Below, piece after piece: positions 1 through 9,177 of a DNA stretch of 64,000 nt. Source of the DNA: Staphylococcus massiliensis CCUG 55927 (lineage in GTDB: Bacteria; Bacillota; Bacilli; Staphylococcales; Staphylococcaceae); assembly GCF_000298075.1 (NCBI RefSeq), contig NZ_JH815593.1, forward strand, positions 603,674-667,673, written 5' to 3'. The notes under the pieces were generated by a model, which saw nothing but the letters and a program-made list of their open reading frames with translations, was not told the origin of the DNA and made no database searches. A program made the position numbers and the translations under genes. Within the stretch, counting starts at the first letter, position 1; each line of letters begins with the position of its first letter.

Positions 1-507
1 TTTACCAAGTTCCGTATACAAGCTTTTAATATATTTAAGTCGTGCAGGTGTATTATAGAAGAGATTTTCTACAAAGATATCGGTGCCTTGTTTCGCTTTA
101 GCTGGCTTTTTCTCTATGAGTTCACCGTTTAACGCATAAATTTCAAAGCCGTCTTCACCATTGGTACACGTTTTCAATGTGACTTTTGACACGGAAGCGA
201 TACTTGCTAACGCCTCACCTCTAAAACCAAGCGTTCGCACGTGAAACAAGTCTTCGTCTTTATCAAGTTTACTCGTCGCATGTCGATGGAACAATAAGGG
301 TAAATCGTCCTCTTCAATTCCACTACCGTTATCGACCACACGAATCGACTGAACCCCGGACTCTTTAACTTCAATATTAATTTCCGTAGCTTGAGCATCA
401 ATCGCGTTCTCAACGAGTTCTTTGACGACTGAACCGGGTCGCTCAACAACTTCACCTGCAGCAATCTTATTAGCGAGAGAAGTTTGAAGTTCTTTAATTT
501 TACCCAT
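1..507 (-). CDS. mutL: MutL, DNA mismatch repair ATPase (N-terminal 169 residues, runs off window)
   Basis: N-terminal GHKL ATPase part of MutL, which couples MutS mismatch recognition to downstream repair. The frame is open from an ATG at 507 to base 1. It contains the GHKL motifs ENAIDA (about residues 33-38), DNGSGI (about 60-65) and GFRGEAL (about 93-99), in the expected order. The C-terminal dimerisation domain lies outside the window. A GGAG ribosome site overlaps the mutS stop codon 12 bases upstream, so mutS and mutL are translationally adjacent and almost certainly one transcript. The identification is secure; only the 3' end is unknown. Confidence 0.96.
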   Translation of the reverse strand, partial: MGKIKELQTSLANKIAAGEVVERPGSVVKELVENAIDAQATEINIEVKESGVQSIRVVDNGSGIEEDDLPLLFHRHATSKLDKDEDLFHVRTLGFRGEALASIASVSKVTLKTCTNGEDGFEIYALNGELIEKKPAKAKQGTDIFVENLFYNTPARLKYIKSLYTELGK

Positions 508-519
508 ATCATTCATCTC

Positions 520-3129
520 CTACTTTAACGCATTTTGTAATTCGCTCAGTTTCACAAGTGCCTCGATTGGTGTCATTTGAGAAAGATTTAAAGATTTAAG
601 TTCGAGTTCAACTTCAGATTCCGCTTTCGAATCAAACAAGTCAAAGCTTGGTTGTTCAAAGGCATCTTTCGGTTGTTCAGGTGTTTTACGGTTACTTTCA
701 TCGTTAATAGACGCAGCTTCCTGGCGGACTTCGGTAGCATCTTCACTCGTCACTTTAGCTTGTTCAACGTCTTTATGTTCAAGTGAATCAAGAATCACTT
801 TCGCACGGTCGATGACAGCTTCAGGTAAATGCGCAAGCTTAGCAACTTGAATACCATAGCTATCATCAACGGCACCGTCTTTAACTTTATGCAAGAAGAT
901 TAACTCACCGTGATGCTCATTAGCAGCAACATGTACATTCTTAAGCGCAGGTAACGTTTCATCTAGCGTTGTCAATTCATGATAGTGTGTTGAGAATAAC
1001 GTTTTAGCATGGGACGTATTCGCGACATATTCAATCATCGCTTGAGCAAGTGCAAGTCCATCATATGTTGAAGTACCGCGACCAATTTCATCAAAGATAA
1101 TTAAACTTTCCTGAGTCGCATGCTTTAATGCTTTTTGAGCTTCAAGCATTTCCACCATAAACGTACTCTTACCTGATACTAAATCATCTGCTGCTCCGAT
1201 ACGCGTAAATATCTGGTCAAAGATCGGTAGCGTCGCTTTATCAGCAGGTACATACGCACCCATCTGCGCCATTATACTAATAATTGCTACTTGTCGCATA
1301 TACGTCGACTTACCAGACATATTAGGCCCCGTAATTAAGTAAATAAACGTTTCATCATCAAGCTTACAATCGTTAGGCACATAGTCATTGTGATCCATCA
1401 CACGCTCTACAACAGGATGTCTTGAATCTTGTAAATCTAGCGTTCGCTCAGCGCTAAATTCAGGTTTCACATAGTTATACTTTTGCGCAATTTCCGCAAA
1501 GCTCTGTAAGCAATCGAGTTCAGAAATTAATTTCGCTTGCTGTTGCAATTTAGAAGTATAACTCTTAACCTTCTCACGTAATTCTAGGAACAATTGATAC
1601 TCAAGGTCGATAGCCTTCTCCTCAGCCCCCAAGATCAATGCTTCCTTCTCTTTTAACTCATCCGTTATGAAACGTTCCGCATTAGACAATGTTTGCTTAC
1701 GCTCATAGCCATAGTCCCCCGGTGAAAAGCCCTTTAAATTCGCGCGCGTAATTTCAATAAAGTAACCAAATACTTTATTAAAACGAATCTTTAACGAGCG
1801 AATACCCGTACGCGCTTGTTCCTTTTGCTGCAGTTCAGCTAACCATGACTTACCATTACGAGATGCTTCTAAGTACTCATCAAGTTGTGCATGATAATCC
1901 GCTTTGAAAAGCCCACCTTCCTTAACAGAAATAGGTGGTTGTTCAACAATACTTTGTTCGAGTAGCTCAAGTAAGTCATCTAATGGTTCTAATTGATTAA
2001 ACTGAGGCGATTCATAGCCTTCAAGAGAGTCTAGTAACGCTAAAATATTCGGAATTTCTGCGATTGAATGCTTGAGTTGAATCAAGTCTTTCGCGTTCAC
2101 ATTACCGTAATTCACGCGACCAACTAAACGCTCGATATCATAGACTTGTTTTAAATAGTCGCGTAACGTATCACGCTCGATAAAGTAATTTAAAAAGCTT
2201 TCAACGGCTTTTTGACGCGCTTCAATATCCGCTTGAACGATAAGCGGTCGGTCAATCCATTGTTTTAAACGTCGTGCACCCATAGGCGTCTTCGTTTCAT
2301 CCATGAGCCAAAGAAGCGTACCTTTTTTAGATTTAAGACGCATGCTTTCAGTTAGTTCCAGATTACGTTTCGCATAGTAATCCATTTTCATATAGTGAAC
2401 CGCTTCATACATCTTGACGTTTTCAATATGAGATAAATCTCGCTTTTGCGTTTCATGAATGTAGTCTAATAAAACTTGCGTTGCTTGATAACTCGATTCA
2501 TGCGTGGCATTATTCATCTCATATTGAACATCTGATAACGATTCTTTAAGCGTTATTGTTTCAGTTATGACACTCACTTGACGTTTCAAATCATCGGATA
2601 AAGGTTGTTGAATAATAATTTCATTCGGGTTAATTGTTGTGATTTCATTGATTAAAGTAGCTTCATCGGTAAAATGCGTTGCCTTCAATTCACCCGTTGA
2701 TACATCACAGTAAGCTAATGCGAAATCATCGGCTTGAATAAGACTTAAGATAAAATTATTTTCTTTCTCATTGATACCATTCTCTTGCATCACGGTACCA
2801 GGTGTTACGATACGTACGACTTCGCGTTTAACCATACCTTTAGTTTGAGTTGGATCTTCCATCTGTTCACAAATCGCAACTTTATAACCATTTTGAACGA
2901 GCGTATCAATGTAGTTATCAGCTGAATGATACGGCACACCACACATCGGGATAGGATTTTCCTTCTTCGCATCACGCTTCGTTAACGTAATTTCTAAGAC
3001 CCTTGAGGCTTCAATCGCATCTTCAAAGAACATCTCATAGAAGTCACCTAATCTAAAAAATAGTAAACAATCTTCGTATTGGTCTTTAATATTTAAATAC
3101 TGTTTCATCATAGGTGTTACTTTCGCCAT
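520..3129 (-). CDS. mutS: MutS, DNA mismatch recognition ATPase
   Basis: Recognises base mismatches and small loops and recruits MutL. With the ATG at 3129 the protein is 869 aa and begins [10 protein letters not shown], as in staphylococcal MutS. A GTG three codons earlier (3138) is only two bases from the AAGGA site, so I reject it. The mismatch-wedge Phe-X-Glu is at F30-E32, the Walker [10 protein letters not shown] is near residue 600, and the [12 protein letters not shown] signature follows. A charged linker (about 795-840) precedes the C-terminal helix used for oligomerisation. The length is typical of the family. It is first in a mutS-mutL pair. Confidence 0.97.
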   Translation of the reverse strand: MAKVTPMMKQYLNIKDQYEDCLLFFRLGDFYEMFFEDAIEASRVLEITLTKRDAKKENPIPMCGVPYHSADNYIDTLVQNGYKVAICEQMEDPTQTKGMVKREVVRIVTPGTVMQENGINEKENNFILSLIQADDFALAYCDVSTGELKATHFTDEATLINEITTINPNEIIIQQPLSDDLKRQVSVITETITLKESLSDVQYEMNNATHESSYQATQVLLDYIHETQKRDLSHIENVKMYEAVHYMKMDYYAKRNLELTESMRLKSKKGTLLWLMDETKTPMGARRLKQWIDRPLIVQADIEARQKAVESFLNYFIERDTLRDYLKQVYDIERLVGRVNYGNVNAKDLIQLKHSIAEIPNILALLDSLEGYESPQFNQLEPLDDLLELLEQSIVEQPPISVKEGGLFKADYHAQLDEYLEASRNGKSWLAELQQKEQARTGIRSLKIRFNKVFGYFIEITRANLKGFSPGDYGYERKQTLSNAERFITDELKEKEALILGAEEKAIDLEYQLFLELREKVKSYTSKLQQQAKLISELDCLQSFAEIAQKYNYVKPEFSAERTLDLQDSRHPVVERVMDHNDYVPNDCKLDDETFIYLITGPNMSGKSTYMRQVAIISIMAQMGAYVPADKATLPIFDQIFTRIGAADDLVSGKSTFMVEMLEAQKALKHATQESLIIFDEIGRGTSTYDGLALAQAMIEYVANTSHAKTLFSTHYHELTTLDETLPALKNVHVAANEHHGELIFLHKVKDGAVDDSYGIQVAKLAHLPEAVIDRAKVILDSLEHKDVEQAKVTSEDATEVRQEAASINDESNRKTPEQPKDAFEQPSFDLFDSKAESEVELELKSLNLSQMTPIEALVKLSELQNALK

Positions 3130-3280
3130 AGTATTCACAGTCCTTCTTTATTATCACACTTTTTCTTTGTCTTAACGCATATATTTTATCAAAATATCAC
3201 TTAATTAACTACTCATTCAAAATATGCAGAAATTTATAAAATGATATTAATTCCACATAGGGCTTTTCAAAAAGAAAAAA

Positions 3281-3310
3281 ATGAGTCATACGCCACTGCG
3301 CAGACTCACT
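3281..3310 (-). terminator. Rho-independent terminator downstream of thiW
   Basis: Inverted repeat TGAGTC / GACTCA with a GC-rich loop. On the minus strand it is followed directly by seven T residues. It is placed to end the thiW transcript before mutS. Confidence 0.7.
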
Positions 3311-3354
3311 TTAAATTTAAGTACTAAAAAAAAGTATATTTAAACTTTATTTTT

Positions 3355-3448
3355 AATTTCCTAATCAGCATGCTTTCCTGGGGCGTGGCTGGAGCCTGTA
3401 GTCTCCAGACACACGCTTCTTCCCTAGGAGTCAGCTAATTAGGAAATT
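3355..3448. repeat. Palindromic intergenic repeat element, copy 1
   Basis: The outer arms AATTTCCTAATCAGC (3355-3369) and its near-perfect complement (3434-3448, one mismatch) enclose a second stem, GCGTG..CTGGAG / CTCCAG..CACGC (3383-3416). The left end carries CAGCATGCTTTCCTG and the right end GAGTCAGCTA. Both end sequences recur in the opposite orientation at 41436-41450 and 41286-41295, so this is one member of a dispersed family. From memory, palindromes with a GCATGCTTTCC end and a GGAGTC end recur between genes in Bacillales; I cannot assign a name. It carries no coding sequence. Confidence 0.8.
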
Positions 3449-3488
3449 AATATCACATTACCAACCTAGTTTGATCAATATTCTAGAT

Positions 3489-3992
3489 TTATCGCTTGTA
3501 TTTATGAGAAAACTTATCGATTAAACCGCGTTTTTTAAGAACCATTAAAAGCACGTAACTAATAATAGCGCCTACAAAACTTGAAACCATAAACGTCATC
3601 ATAAGCGGACGAATCATAAAGTTTTGAATGTTGAGTACCATCGCTAATGGAATACAAACTAAACTACCAATGATGCCCGTACCAATAACTTCGCCAATTG
3701 CTGCCACAAAAATGTGTTTACGGTACATATATAAGATACTCGCTAAGAATACCCCGATCATACTACCAGGAAAGGCAAATGGGCTTCCGATACCAAATAT
3801 CATGCGAATAACGGATGATAAAAACGCTTGTGCTAAACCAAACCATGGTCCTAAGAATACGGCGCTTAATACATTAATAAAGTGCTGCATAGGTGCTGCT
3901 TTAATTGGACCGAGCGGAATTGTAATGAGTGTACTTAACACAACATTTAAAGCTACAAACAATGCTGTAAGTACGAGTTTATTCGTACGCAA
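3489..3992 (-). CDS. thiW: ThiW-type S component of an ECF vitamin transporter
   Basis: A hydrophobic 167-aa protein with about five membrane segments. It reads as the ThiW family: substrate-capture S component of an energy-coupling-factor transporter, predicted from riboswitch context in other genomes to import the thiamine precursor hydroxyethylthiazole. Supporting stretches are PMQHFINVLSAVFLGPW (about 34-50), the GSPFAFPGSMIG loop (about 68-79) and GEVIGTGIIG (about 100-109). It needs the shared EcfAA'T module, which is not in this window. The start is TTG (3990-3992) with AAAGGAGG nine bases upstream. It sits 15 bases after ricA, so it is probably the last gene of the miaB transcript. 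I see no TPP riboswitch. The substrate is inferred. Confidence 0.85.
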   Translation of the reverse strand: MRTNKLVLTALFVALNVVLSTLITIPLGPIKAAPMQHFINVLSAVFLGPWFGLAQAFLSSVIRMIFGIGSPFAFPGSMIGVFLASILYMYRKHIFVAAIGEVIGTGIIGSLVCIPLAMVLNIQNFMIRPLMMTFMVSSFVGAIISYVLLMVLKKRGLIDKFSHKYKR

Positions 3993-4007
3993 TGCTTTTA
4001 TCCTCCT

Positions 4008-4349
4008 TTAATGATTCATTTCGTCATTTAAGATATCCACCATTGAATGTAAGAACGTATTCGCATCTTGTTGCGCGACTTTAAATTCTCCAACAATGGG
4101 TAACGCGTCAATTTTCTTTTGTATATCAGAAATATGAGATTCAGATTGATTGAACGCGGTCTCTTTACCGTAATTCTGTAAATTTACAGATTGCTTTTGA
4201 TTCATTTTAAGACGTTTCATGTAGGCATCAAGTCGTTGATTATGATGAATTTGATCTTCTACACGCTTGTAATCTTGGATCATGTCTAAGTCTTGAATTT
4301 TAAGACTAATACGATTGGCCTCTTGAATGATATCGTCTTTGCTGTACAT
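4008..4349 (-). CDS. ricA: RicA (YmcA), YlbF/YmcA-family RNA-maturation factor
   Basis: A small (113 aa), mostly helical, highly charged cytoplasmic protein of the YlbF/YmcA family. In Bacillus subtilis RicA works with RicF and RicT as the Y-complex, which assists RNase Y in processing particular mRNAs. No catalytic motif is expected or seen. The ATG at 4349 abuts the miaB stop codon (4350-4352) without a gap, so the two are translationally coupled; miaB-ymcA adjacency is also the B. subtilis order. The RNase Y gene lies in the same window (11536-13095). Confidence 0.88.
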   Translation of the reverse strand: MYSKDDIIQEANRISLKIQDLDMIQDYKRVEDQIHHNQRLDAYMKRLKMNQKQSVNLQNYGKETAFNQSESHISDIQKKIDALPIVGEFKVAQQDANTFLHSMVDILNDEMNH

Positions 4350-5888
4350 TTATTGCGCCACCATAGCGTCATGAATGCCTACGAATTCACCATTTAGGGA
4401 ATATTGTCTTGGATCAGTGATTTTAACATCCACTAATTTACCAATAACGTCTTTAGGCCCTCTGAAGTTAACGAGTTTATTCTTATCTGTATAACCAGCT
4501 AACACTTCATCGTCTTTCTTACTTGTACCTTCACAAAGCACTGTAACAACTTCATTATCATATCGCTTGAGTGCTTCTTGACAATATTCGCCGACTTTTT
4601 TGTTTAATGTTTGTAAACGTTCTTTTTTAACACGAGTTGGTACATTGTCTTTCATTTTAGCTGCAGGTGTACCGTCACGTTGAGAGTAGATGTACGTATA
4701 AGCATGCTCGAAACCAACTTCATCGTAAAGCGTTAAGGTATCTTGGAATTGTTCTTCTGTTTCATTTGGGTAGCCTACAATGATATCAGTAGTTAGTGCT
4801 ACATCTGGAATCTTAGCTTTAATACGTTCAACTAAATCTAAATAACTTTCACGTGTGTATTTACGTCCCATAATTTTAAGTACCGCGTCATTACCTGATT
4901 GAACTGGTAAATGAATATGAGGCACGATATTGCCACCTTTCGCAATGACATCAATCATATGGTCTGTAAAGTCCCACGGGTGACTCGTTGTAAAACGAAC
5001 ACGCGGAATATCAATCTTAGAAATATCTTCAAAGAGATCGCCTAAACCATATTCAATATCCTTAAGGTCTTTACCGTAAGAGTTAACGTTCTGGCCTAGT
5101 AACGTAATCTCTTGATAACCTTGACGTGCTAAATCACGAACTTCATCAATAATATCTTGTGGTCGACGACTACGTTCTTTCCCTCTTGTAAAAGGCACGA
5201 TGCAATACGTACAGAATTTGTCACAACCATACATAATGTTAACCCAAGCTTTAATGTTGCCTTCACGAACTTTAGGAAGGTTCTCGATAACATCGCCCTC
5301 TTTAGACCATACATCAACAACCATCGCTTTAGACATATATGCTTCTTCTAAAATCTCAGGTAACTTATGAATGTTGTGCGTACCGAATATCATATCTACG
5401 TTTTGATATGATTTTAAAATTTTATTGACAACAGATTCTTCTTGAGACATACAACCACATACGCCAATTAAGCAATCAGGACGTTCTTTTTTAAGATGTT
5501 TTAAGTTACCTATTTCACTAAACACTTTATTTTCCGCATTTTCACGGATGGCACAAGTATTGAGTAAAATAACGTCAGCTGAGTTAATATCAGTTGATGG
5601 TGTATAACCAAGCGCACCAAAGATACCTGCCATAACTTCAGTATCGTGTGCGTTCATTTGACAACCATACGTTTTAATAAAGAACGTACGACCGTTACCC
5701 ATACCACGATATTTCTCATCGATTTGGAAATCACGATTATATTGAACTTCTTCTTTACCACGCTTACGCGCCTCTTTAAGGCTCGGTGGTTGATAAACAT
5801 GCTCAAAGTATTTGCTATAATCTTTTTCTTCTTTATCACGGTGGTTTAGGACGTCTAAACTACCCGCTTTTCTTTGTTCTTCATTCAC
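4350..5888 (-). CDS. miaB: MiaB, tRNA A37 methylthiotransferase
   Basis: Radical-SAM enzyme that converts i6A37 to ms2i6A37 in tRNAs reading UNN codons. Cysteines for the auxiliary iron-sulfur cluster are C76, C112 and C146, with a further C144. The radical-SAM triad is C222-x3-C226-x2-C229. A C-terminal TRAM domain follows (about 440-505). The first 60 or so residues are the charged extension seen in Firmicute MiaB proteins. The start is GTG (5886-5888), eight bases after AGAAAGGG; an overlapping ATG is out of frame. At 512 aa the length is normal for staphylococci. It is the first gene of miaB-ricA-thiW, with its own promoter. Confidence 0.96.
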   Translation of the reverse strand: MNEEQRKAGSLDVLNHRDKEEKDYSKYFEHVYQPPSLKEARKRGKEEVQYNRDFQIDEKYRGMGNGRTFFIKTYGCQMNAHDTEVMAGIFGALGYTPSTDINSADVILLNTCAIRENAENKVFSEIGNLKHLKKERPDCLIGVCGCMSQEESVVNKILKSYQNVDMIFGTHNIHKLPEILEEAYMSKAMVVDVWSKEGDVIENLPKVREGNIKAWVNIMYGCDKFCTYCIVPFTRGKERSRRPQDIIDEVRDLARQGYQEITLLGQNVNSYGKDLKDIEYGLGDLFEDISKIDIPRVRFTTSHPWDFTDHMIDVIAKGGNIVPHIHLPVQSGNDAVLKIMGRKYTRESYLDLVERIKAKIPDVALTTDIIVGYPNETEEQFQDTLTLYDEVGFEHAYTYIYSQRDGTPAAKMKDNVPTRVKKERLQTLNKKVGEYCQEALKRYDNEVVTVLCEGTSKKDDEVLAGYTDKNKLVNFRGPKDVIGKLVDVKITDPRQYSLNGEFVGIHDAMVAQ

Positions 5889-5923
5889 ATTAAAAACCCT
5901 TTCTCGCCATATATCATCTTTTC

Positions 5924-5952
5924 ATTATATTAAATTTAAGTAAAAAGTGCAA
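5924..5952 (-). promoter_or_regulatory. Promoter of miaB-ricA-thiW
   Basis: TTGCAC (-35, 5947-5952), 17-base spacer, TATAAT (-10, 5924-5929), read on the minus strand about 35 bases before the miaB GTG. Confidence 0.72.
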
Positions 5953-6010
5953 AATGAAAATTTTGTTTAAAGATGATAAGGAATGAAGTGAATACATCTC
6001 GCGTTAAGCC

Positions 6011-6304
6011 TTAATCATCATACTTGCCAGTAAGTGTTTCAATCGAAATCCCTTCTGGTACATGATAAAACTTAATTTGATTCATTAAACTTTCCACTTC
6101 AAGTTCAACCATACGTTCGTTCATCTTTTGAATTAAAATTAATAACTCGCTCATTTCGCCTTCAATCGTTGTTTCTAATGGACCTACTCTATACTTTAAT
6201 CCGGACTCATCAATTACACGAATTGCTTCATCTACGTACGGAATCACGTCTTCACCATTCTTCGGTCTTGGTATCATTTGAATACTCATTAATGTATCAT
6301 TCAT
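6011..6304 (-). CDS. MTH1187/YqgV-type thiamine-binding family protein
   Basis: A 97-aa protein of the small ferredoxin-like family (DUF77; MTH1187, YqgV) whose relatives bind thiamine or related pyrimidines. Visible features are an early beta strand (LMSIQMIPRP), GLKYRVGPLETTIEGE in the middle, and a helix with the ELLILIQKMNE pattern. I chose the ATG at 6304, nine bases after AAGGTGG; the frame extends three codons upstream to a TTG that would sit inside the ribosome site. It stands alone between a strong terminator and the miaB promoter. Thiamine binding is inferred from the family; it is notable that thiW is four genes away. Confidence 0.8.
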   Translation of the reverse strand: MNDTLMSIQMIPRPKNGEDVIPYVDEAIRVIDESGLKYRVGPLETTIEGEMSELLILIQKMNERMVELEVESLMNQIKFYHVPEGISIETLTGKYDD

Positions 6305-6339
6305 CACAAACAACCACCTTAAATGTATTTTTAAATAGA

Positions 6340-6377
6340 AAAACTACTTACATTATAACGTTGATGTAAGTAGTTTT
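6340..6377 (-). terminator. Terminator downstream of korB
   Basis: Perfect 14-base inverted repeat AAAACTACTTACAT / ATGTAAGTAGTTTT with a 10-base loop and T residues on both sides. It separates korAB from the thiamine-binding family gene. Confidence 0.88.
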
Positions 6378-6440
6378 ACCATGAATTATTGAGAATCGAC
6401 CTAAACAAGACAACTCGTGTCCGTCAAAGTCGCTTATATA

Positions 6441-7307
6441 TTAAACGAATTGTTTCATTAAGTCATTGAATTGATTTTCATCAAGCTTAATATCTTGCTT
6501 AGCAAGTGGTTCTTCGTTGAACGTATCGATTTGAGACTCATAAGATGGTGTTTCTGTATCTTGATACACGATACCTTTAATGAGCGAATCATAATCAAGC
6601 ACAGTTTGCACAGCTTTTTGTTTATCTGACGGATCATAGTTCTCGATGTCATCAATACTTGTAAGATTTTCTTTAAACCAATCATACGTATTGACTTTAT
6701 TATACGTAACACATGGTGAGAACACGTTCACAAATGAGAAACCATCGTGATTAATCGCATCTTCAATCATCTTCGTTAATCCTTTAATATCACTTGAAAA
6801 GCCCTGTGCGACAAATGTGGCACCTGAAGATAACGCTAATTCAAGCGGTGCAATATTCTTTTCAATATTACCTTTAGGTGTTGTCTTCGTTACAAAACCA
6901 GGTGCAGATGACGGTGATGTTTGACCTTTAGTTAAACCATAAATTTGGTTATCCATAACAATATACGTCATGTTCATGTTACGACGTAATGCATGAATCG
7001 TATGACCCATACCAATCGCATAACCATCTCCGTCACCACCAGAAGCAATAACTGTTAGCTCACGGTTAGCCATTTTAACACCTTGAGCTAAAGGTAATGC
7101 ACGACCGTGGATGGCATGTACGCCATAAGCATTAATATATCCTGATAAACGACCTGAACAACCAATACCCGTAATTAAAGCAACTTCGTCAGGTTCTAAG
7201 CCTACATTAGCCGCTGCTTTTTGAATGGCCGCTTGTACTGAGAAATCACCACAACCTGGGCACCAGTTCGGCTTAACATTATTTCTAAAATCTTTAAACG
7301 TAGCCAA
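6441..7307 (-). CDS. korB: 2-oxoacid:ferredoxin oxidoreductase, beta subunit
   Basis: Thiamine-diphosphate-binding beta chain of a CoA-dependent 2-oxoacid:ferredoxin oxidoreductase (2-oxoglutarate or pyruvate type). It has CPGCGDFS at 16-23, the GIGCSGR turn, and the TPP/Mg motif GGDGDGYAIG (about 90-99) followed by NMNMTYIVMDNQIYGLTKG. The 288-aa length is typical. The start is TTG (7305-7307), nine bases after AAAGGAG and directly after the korA stop codon, so the subunits are co-translated. The oxoacid used cannot be told from sequence alone. No iron-sulfur domain is visible beyond the cysteine pair, as usual for this subunit. Confidence 0.93.
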   Translation of the reverse strand: MATFKDFRNNVKPNWCPGCGDFSVQAAIQKAAANVGLEPDEVALITGIGCSGRLSGYINAYGVHAIHGRALPLAQGVKMANRELTVIASGGDGDGYAIGMGHTIHALRRNMNMTYIVMDNQIYGLTKGQTSPSSAPGFVTKTTPKGNIEKNIAPLELALSSGATFVAQGFSSDIKGLTKMIEDAINHDGFSFVNVFSPCVTYNKVNTYDWFKENLTSIDDIENYDPSDKQKAVQTVLDYDSLIKGIVYQDTETPSYESQIDTFNEEPLAKQDIKLDENQFNDLMKQFV

Positions 7308-9068
7308 CTATACCAACTCCTTTAATTCATTGGCAACTTCTAAACCTTTTTCTTCAATTTCGTGTGGTAAGAAAGGTGTACCATCATACTTCGTTTGTTT
7401 AACTAATTTATCGTTAACATTCACGTTCATTTTTAAGATGCTTGCAAGTTGACCTTGATAATTGTGCTCAGCAACAATAACTTTTGAAGCTTGATCAATT
7501 GCATCTTGAACCGTCTTAGATGGGAATGGGTGTAGCTGACGAATATGCATATGATTTACTTTAATGCCTTTAGCATCTAATCTTTCGATACCTTCGTCAA
7601 TGGCACCCTTCGTTGAAATAAAGCCAATATATAAAATGTCCGCTTCATCATAGTTATTTGAATACGTAACAGGATCTTTCATAACTAAGTTTTCAGTTTT
7701 ACGCATTCTCTTTTCCATTTGAGCTTGACGGTTTTCGCTAACTTCACTTGGTTTACCTTCTTCGTTGTGTTCAACACCAGTAATGTGGTGAATACCGCCT
7801 TTAACGCTTGGTAGAGGACGAGGTGATACGCCACTGCCAGTTAACGCATAACGCTTGAAGTACCCTTTATCATCTTCATCGCGTTCAATATCACTTTGAA
7901 TTGTCTCGCCACGACGAATTTCAATTTTACTATAGTCTAAGTTTTCAACTGTTTGCTTACCAAGTGATAATTGTAAATCACTTAAGATAATCACAGGACA
8001 TTGATATTCTTCAGCAAGGTTGAACGCTTCAATTGTTAAATAAAAGGCATCTTCAGCATCAGTAGGTGCTACCACAATTTTAGGAATATCACCGTGTGTA
8101 CCATAAATCATTTGCATTAAGTCAGATTGTTCCTGTTTAGTTGGTAGTCCTGTTGATGGGCCACCACGTTGCGTATTAATAACAACAAATGGTGTTTCAG
8201 TCATACCAGATAGACCGATTGATTCCATCATTAGTGATAAACCAGGTCCAGCTGAAGCTGTAAATGCACGGACACCAGCGTAGTTTGAACCAATAGCCAT
8301 CGTCGCTGCTGCAATTTCATCTTCAGTTTGAATAACCGTACCGCCAACTTTAGGTAAGTTATCAATCATATATTCCATAATTTCTGAAGCTGGCGTGATT
8401 GGATATGCCGCCATAAATCTTGAGCCTGCTGATATCGCACCTAAACCAATCGCATCGTTACCAATCATATAAAGATGCGGATTAGAATGTGATTCTTCAA
8501 GTTCAAAGTCGCCTTCAATTGTTTCTAACTGTTCCTTCATAAGATCGTAACCTTGTTTAAGTGCATCAATGTTTAATTCAACGACCTTTTCGCCTTTTTT
8601 CTGGAACATATTTTCAATAAGATTTTCGAATACGTCTAAACGTAAATTCATGACTGCACATGTCGCACCAACTGCAACCATGTTTTTCATTAGCGTCGTG
8701 CCTAATTCTTTAGCAATTTGTGTGAAAGGTAAATCAATGAGTTGTGCTTTGCAATCGTCTGGTTTTTCAGGTTTCGCTTTTGTATCAGCGATAATAATAC
8801 TATCTGAACGCATTTCGTGATGGTTCACTTCAATCGTTTCTTGGTCAAAAGCCACTAAGATATCTAAATCATCACTAATCGCATGTACTGGTGATGTTGA
8901 GACTCTTATTTTATTATTTGTATGACCGCCTTTAATTCGACTTGAAAAGTGTCGATAACCATATAAATAATAACCTTTACGGTTCATAGCTGTAGCAAAG
9001 ATTTCACCCGTAGATTCAATCCCTTCACCTTGTTGTCCGCCGACTTTCCATGATACTTGTGATTTCAT
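7308..9068 (-). CDS. korA: 2-oxoacid:ferredoxin oxidoreductase, fused gamma-alpha subunit
   Basis: Partner of the beta subunit. Residues 1 to about 185 form the gamma domain (VGGQQGEGI near the start, FSSRIKGGHT about 42-51). The alpha domain runs from about 200 to the end, with GNDAIGLGAISAG, the YPITPASEIMEYM motif and ASAGPGLSLMMESIG. This gamma-alpha fusion is the usual arrangement in staphylococci and actinobacteria. The enzyme oxidatively decarboxylates a 2-oxoacid to acyl-CoA and reduces ferredoxin. The start is ATG (9068) with AGGAGG eight bases before it. A terminator lies just upstream, so a promoter probably lies in the roughly 45 bases between, where I see only a weak TTGATA/TAAAAT pair with short spacing. 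Confidence 0.94.
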   Translation of the reverse strand: MKSQVSWKVGGQQGEGIESTGEIFATAMNRKGYYLYGYRHFSSRIKGGHTNNKIRVSTSPVHAISDDLDILVAFDQETIEVNHHEMRSDSIIIADTKAKPEKPDDCKAQLIDLPFTQIAKELGTTLMKNMVAVGATCAVMNLRLDVFENLIENMFQKKGEKVVELNIDALKQGYDLMKEQLETIEGDFELEESHSNPHLYMIGNDAIGLGAISAGSRFMAAYPITPASEIMEYMIDNLPKVGGTVIQTEDEIAAATMAIGSNYAGVRAFTASAGPGLSLMMESIGLSGMTETPFVVINTQRGGPSTGLPTKQEQSDLMQMIYGTHGDIPKIVVAPTDAEDAFYLTIEAFNLAEEYQCPVIILSDLQLSLGKQTVENLDYSKIEIRRGETIQSDIERDEDDKGYFKRYALTGSGVSPRPLPSVKGGIHHITGVEHNEEGKPSEVSENRQAQMEKRMRKTENLVMKDPVTYSNNYDEADILYIGFISTKGAIDEGIERLDAKGIKVNHMHIRQLHPFPSKTVQDAIDQASKVIVAEHNYQGQLASILKMNVNVNDKLVKQTKYDGTPFLPHEIEEKGLEVANELKELV

Positions 9069-9116
9069 GTCACATGCCTCCTAGGGATTTTAATTCATTT
9101 CTAATCATATCAAAAG

Positions 9117-9147
9117 AACCCACTAGATACCATGGTATTAGTGGGTT
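9117..9147. terminator. Terminator between ymdB and korA
   Basis: Inverted repeat AACCCACTA / TAGTGGGTT enclosing a second palindrome (ATACCATGGTAT). T-rich flanks lie on both sides. On the minus strand it would end the ymdB transcript. Confidence 0.8.
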
Positions 9148-9177
9148 TTAGCCTAAATTCATACTAATGGACGATAC

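Larger units (their letters stand above)
3130..3488. other. Intergenic region between thiW and mutS (359 bases)
   Basis: No gene is seen here on either strand. Reading on the minus strand, it holds a palindromic repeat element (3355-3448), then a hairpin with a T-run (3281-3310) that should end the miaB-ricA-thiW transcript, then an AT-rich stretch of about 150 bases that must contain the mutS promoter. I could not pick out a convincing -35/-10 pair for mutS there. Confidence 0.7.

Noticed and set aside
3993-4007. TPP riboswitch ahead of thiW
   Set aside because: The gap to ricA is 15 bases and no THI-element motif is seen within reach.
3628-4011. A 127-codon open frame on the plus strand over thiW
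   Set aside because: It is the complement of a recognisable membrane transporter gene, has no ribosome site and its protein has no family character.
5941-5975. CodY-type box before miaB (AATTTTC on the minus strand)
   Set aside because: Only the left half of the consensus is present; the GAAAATT half is missing.
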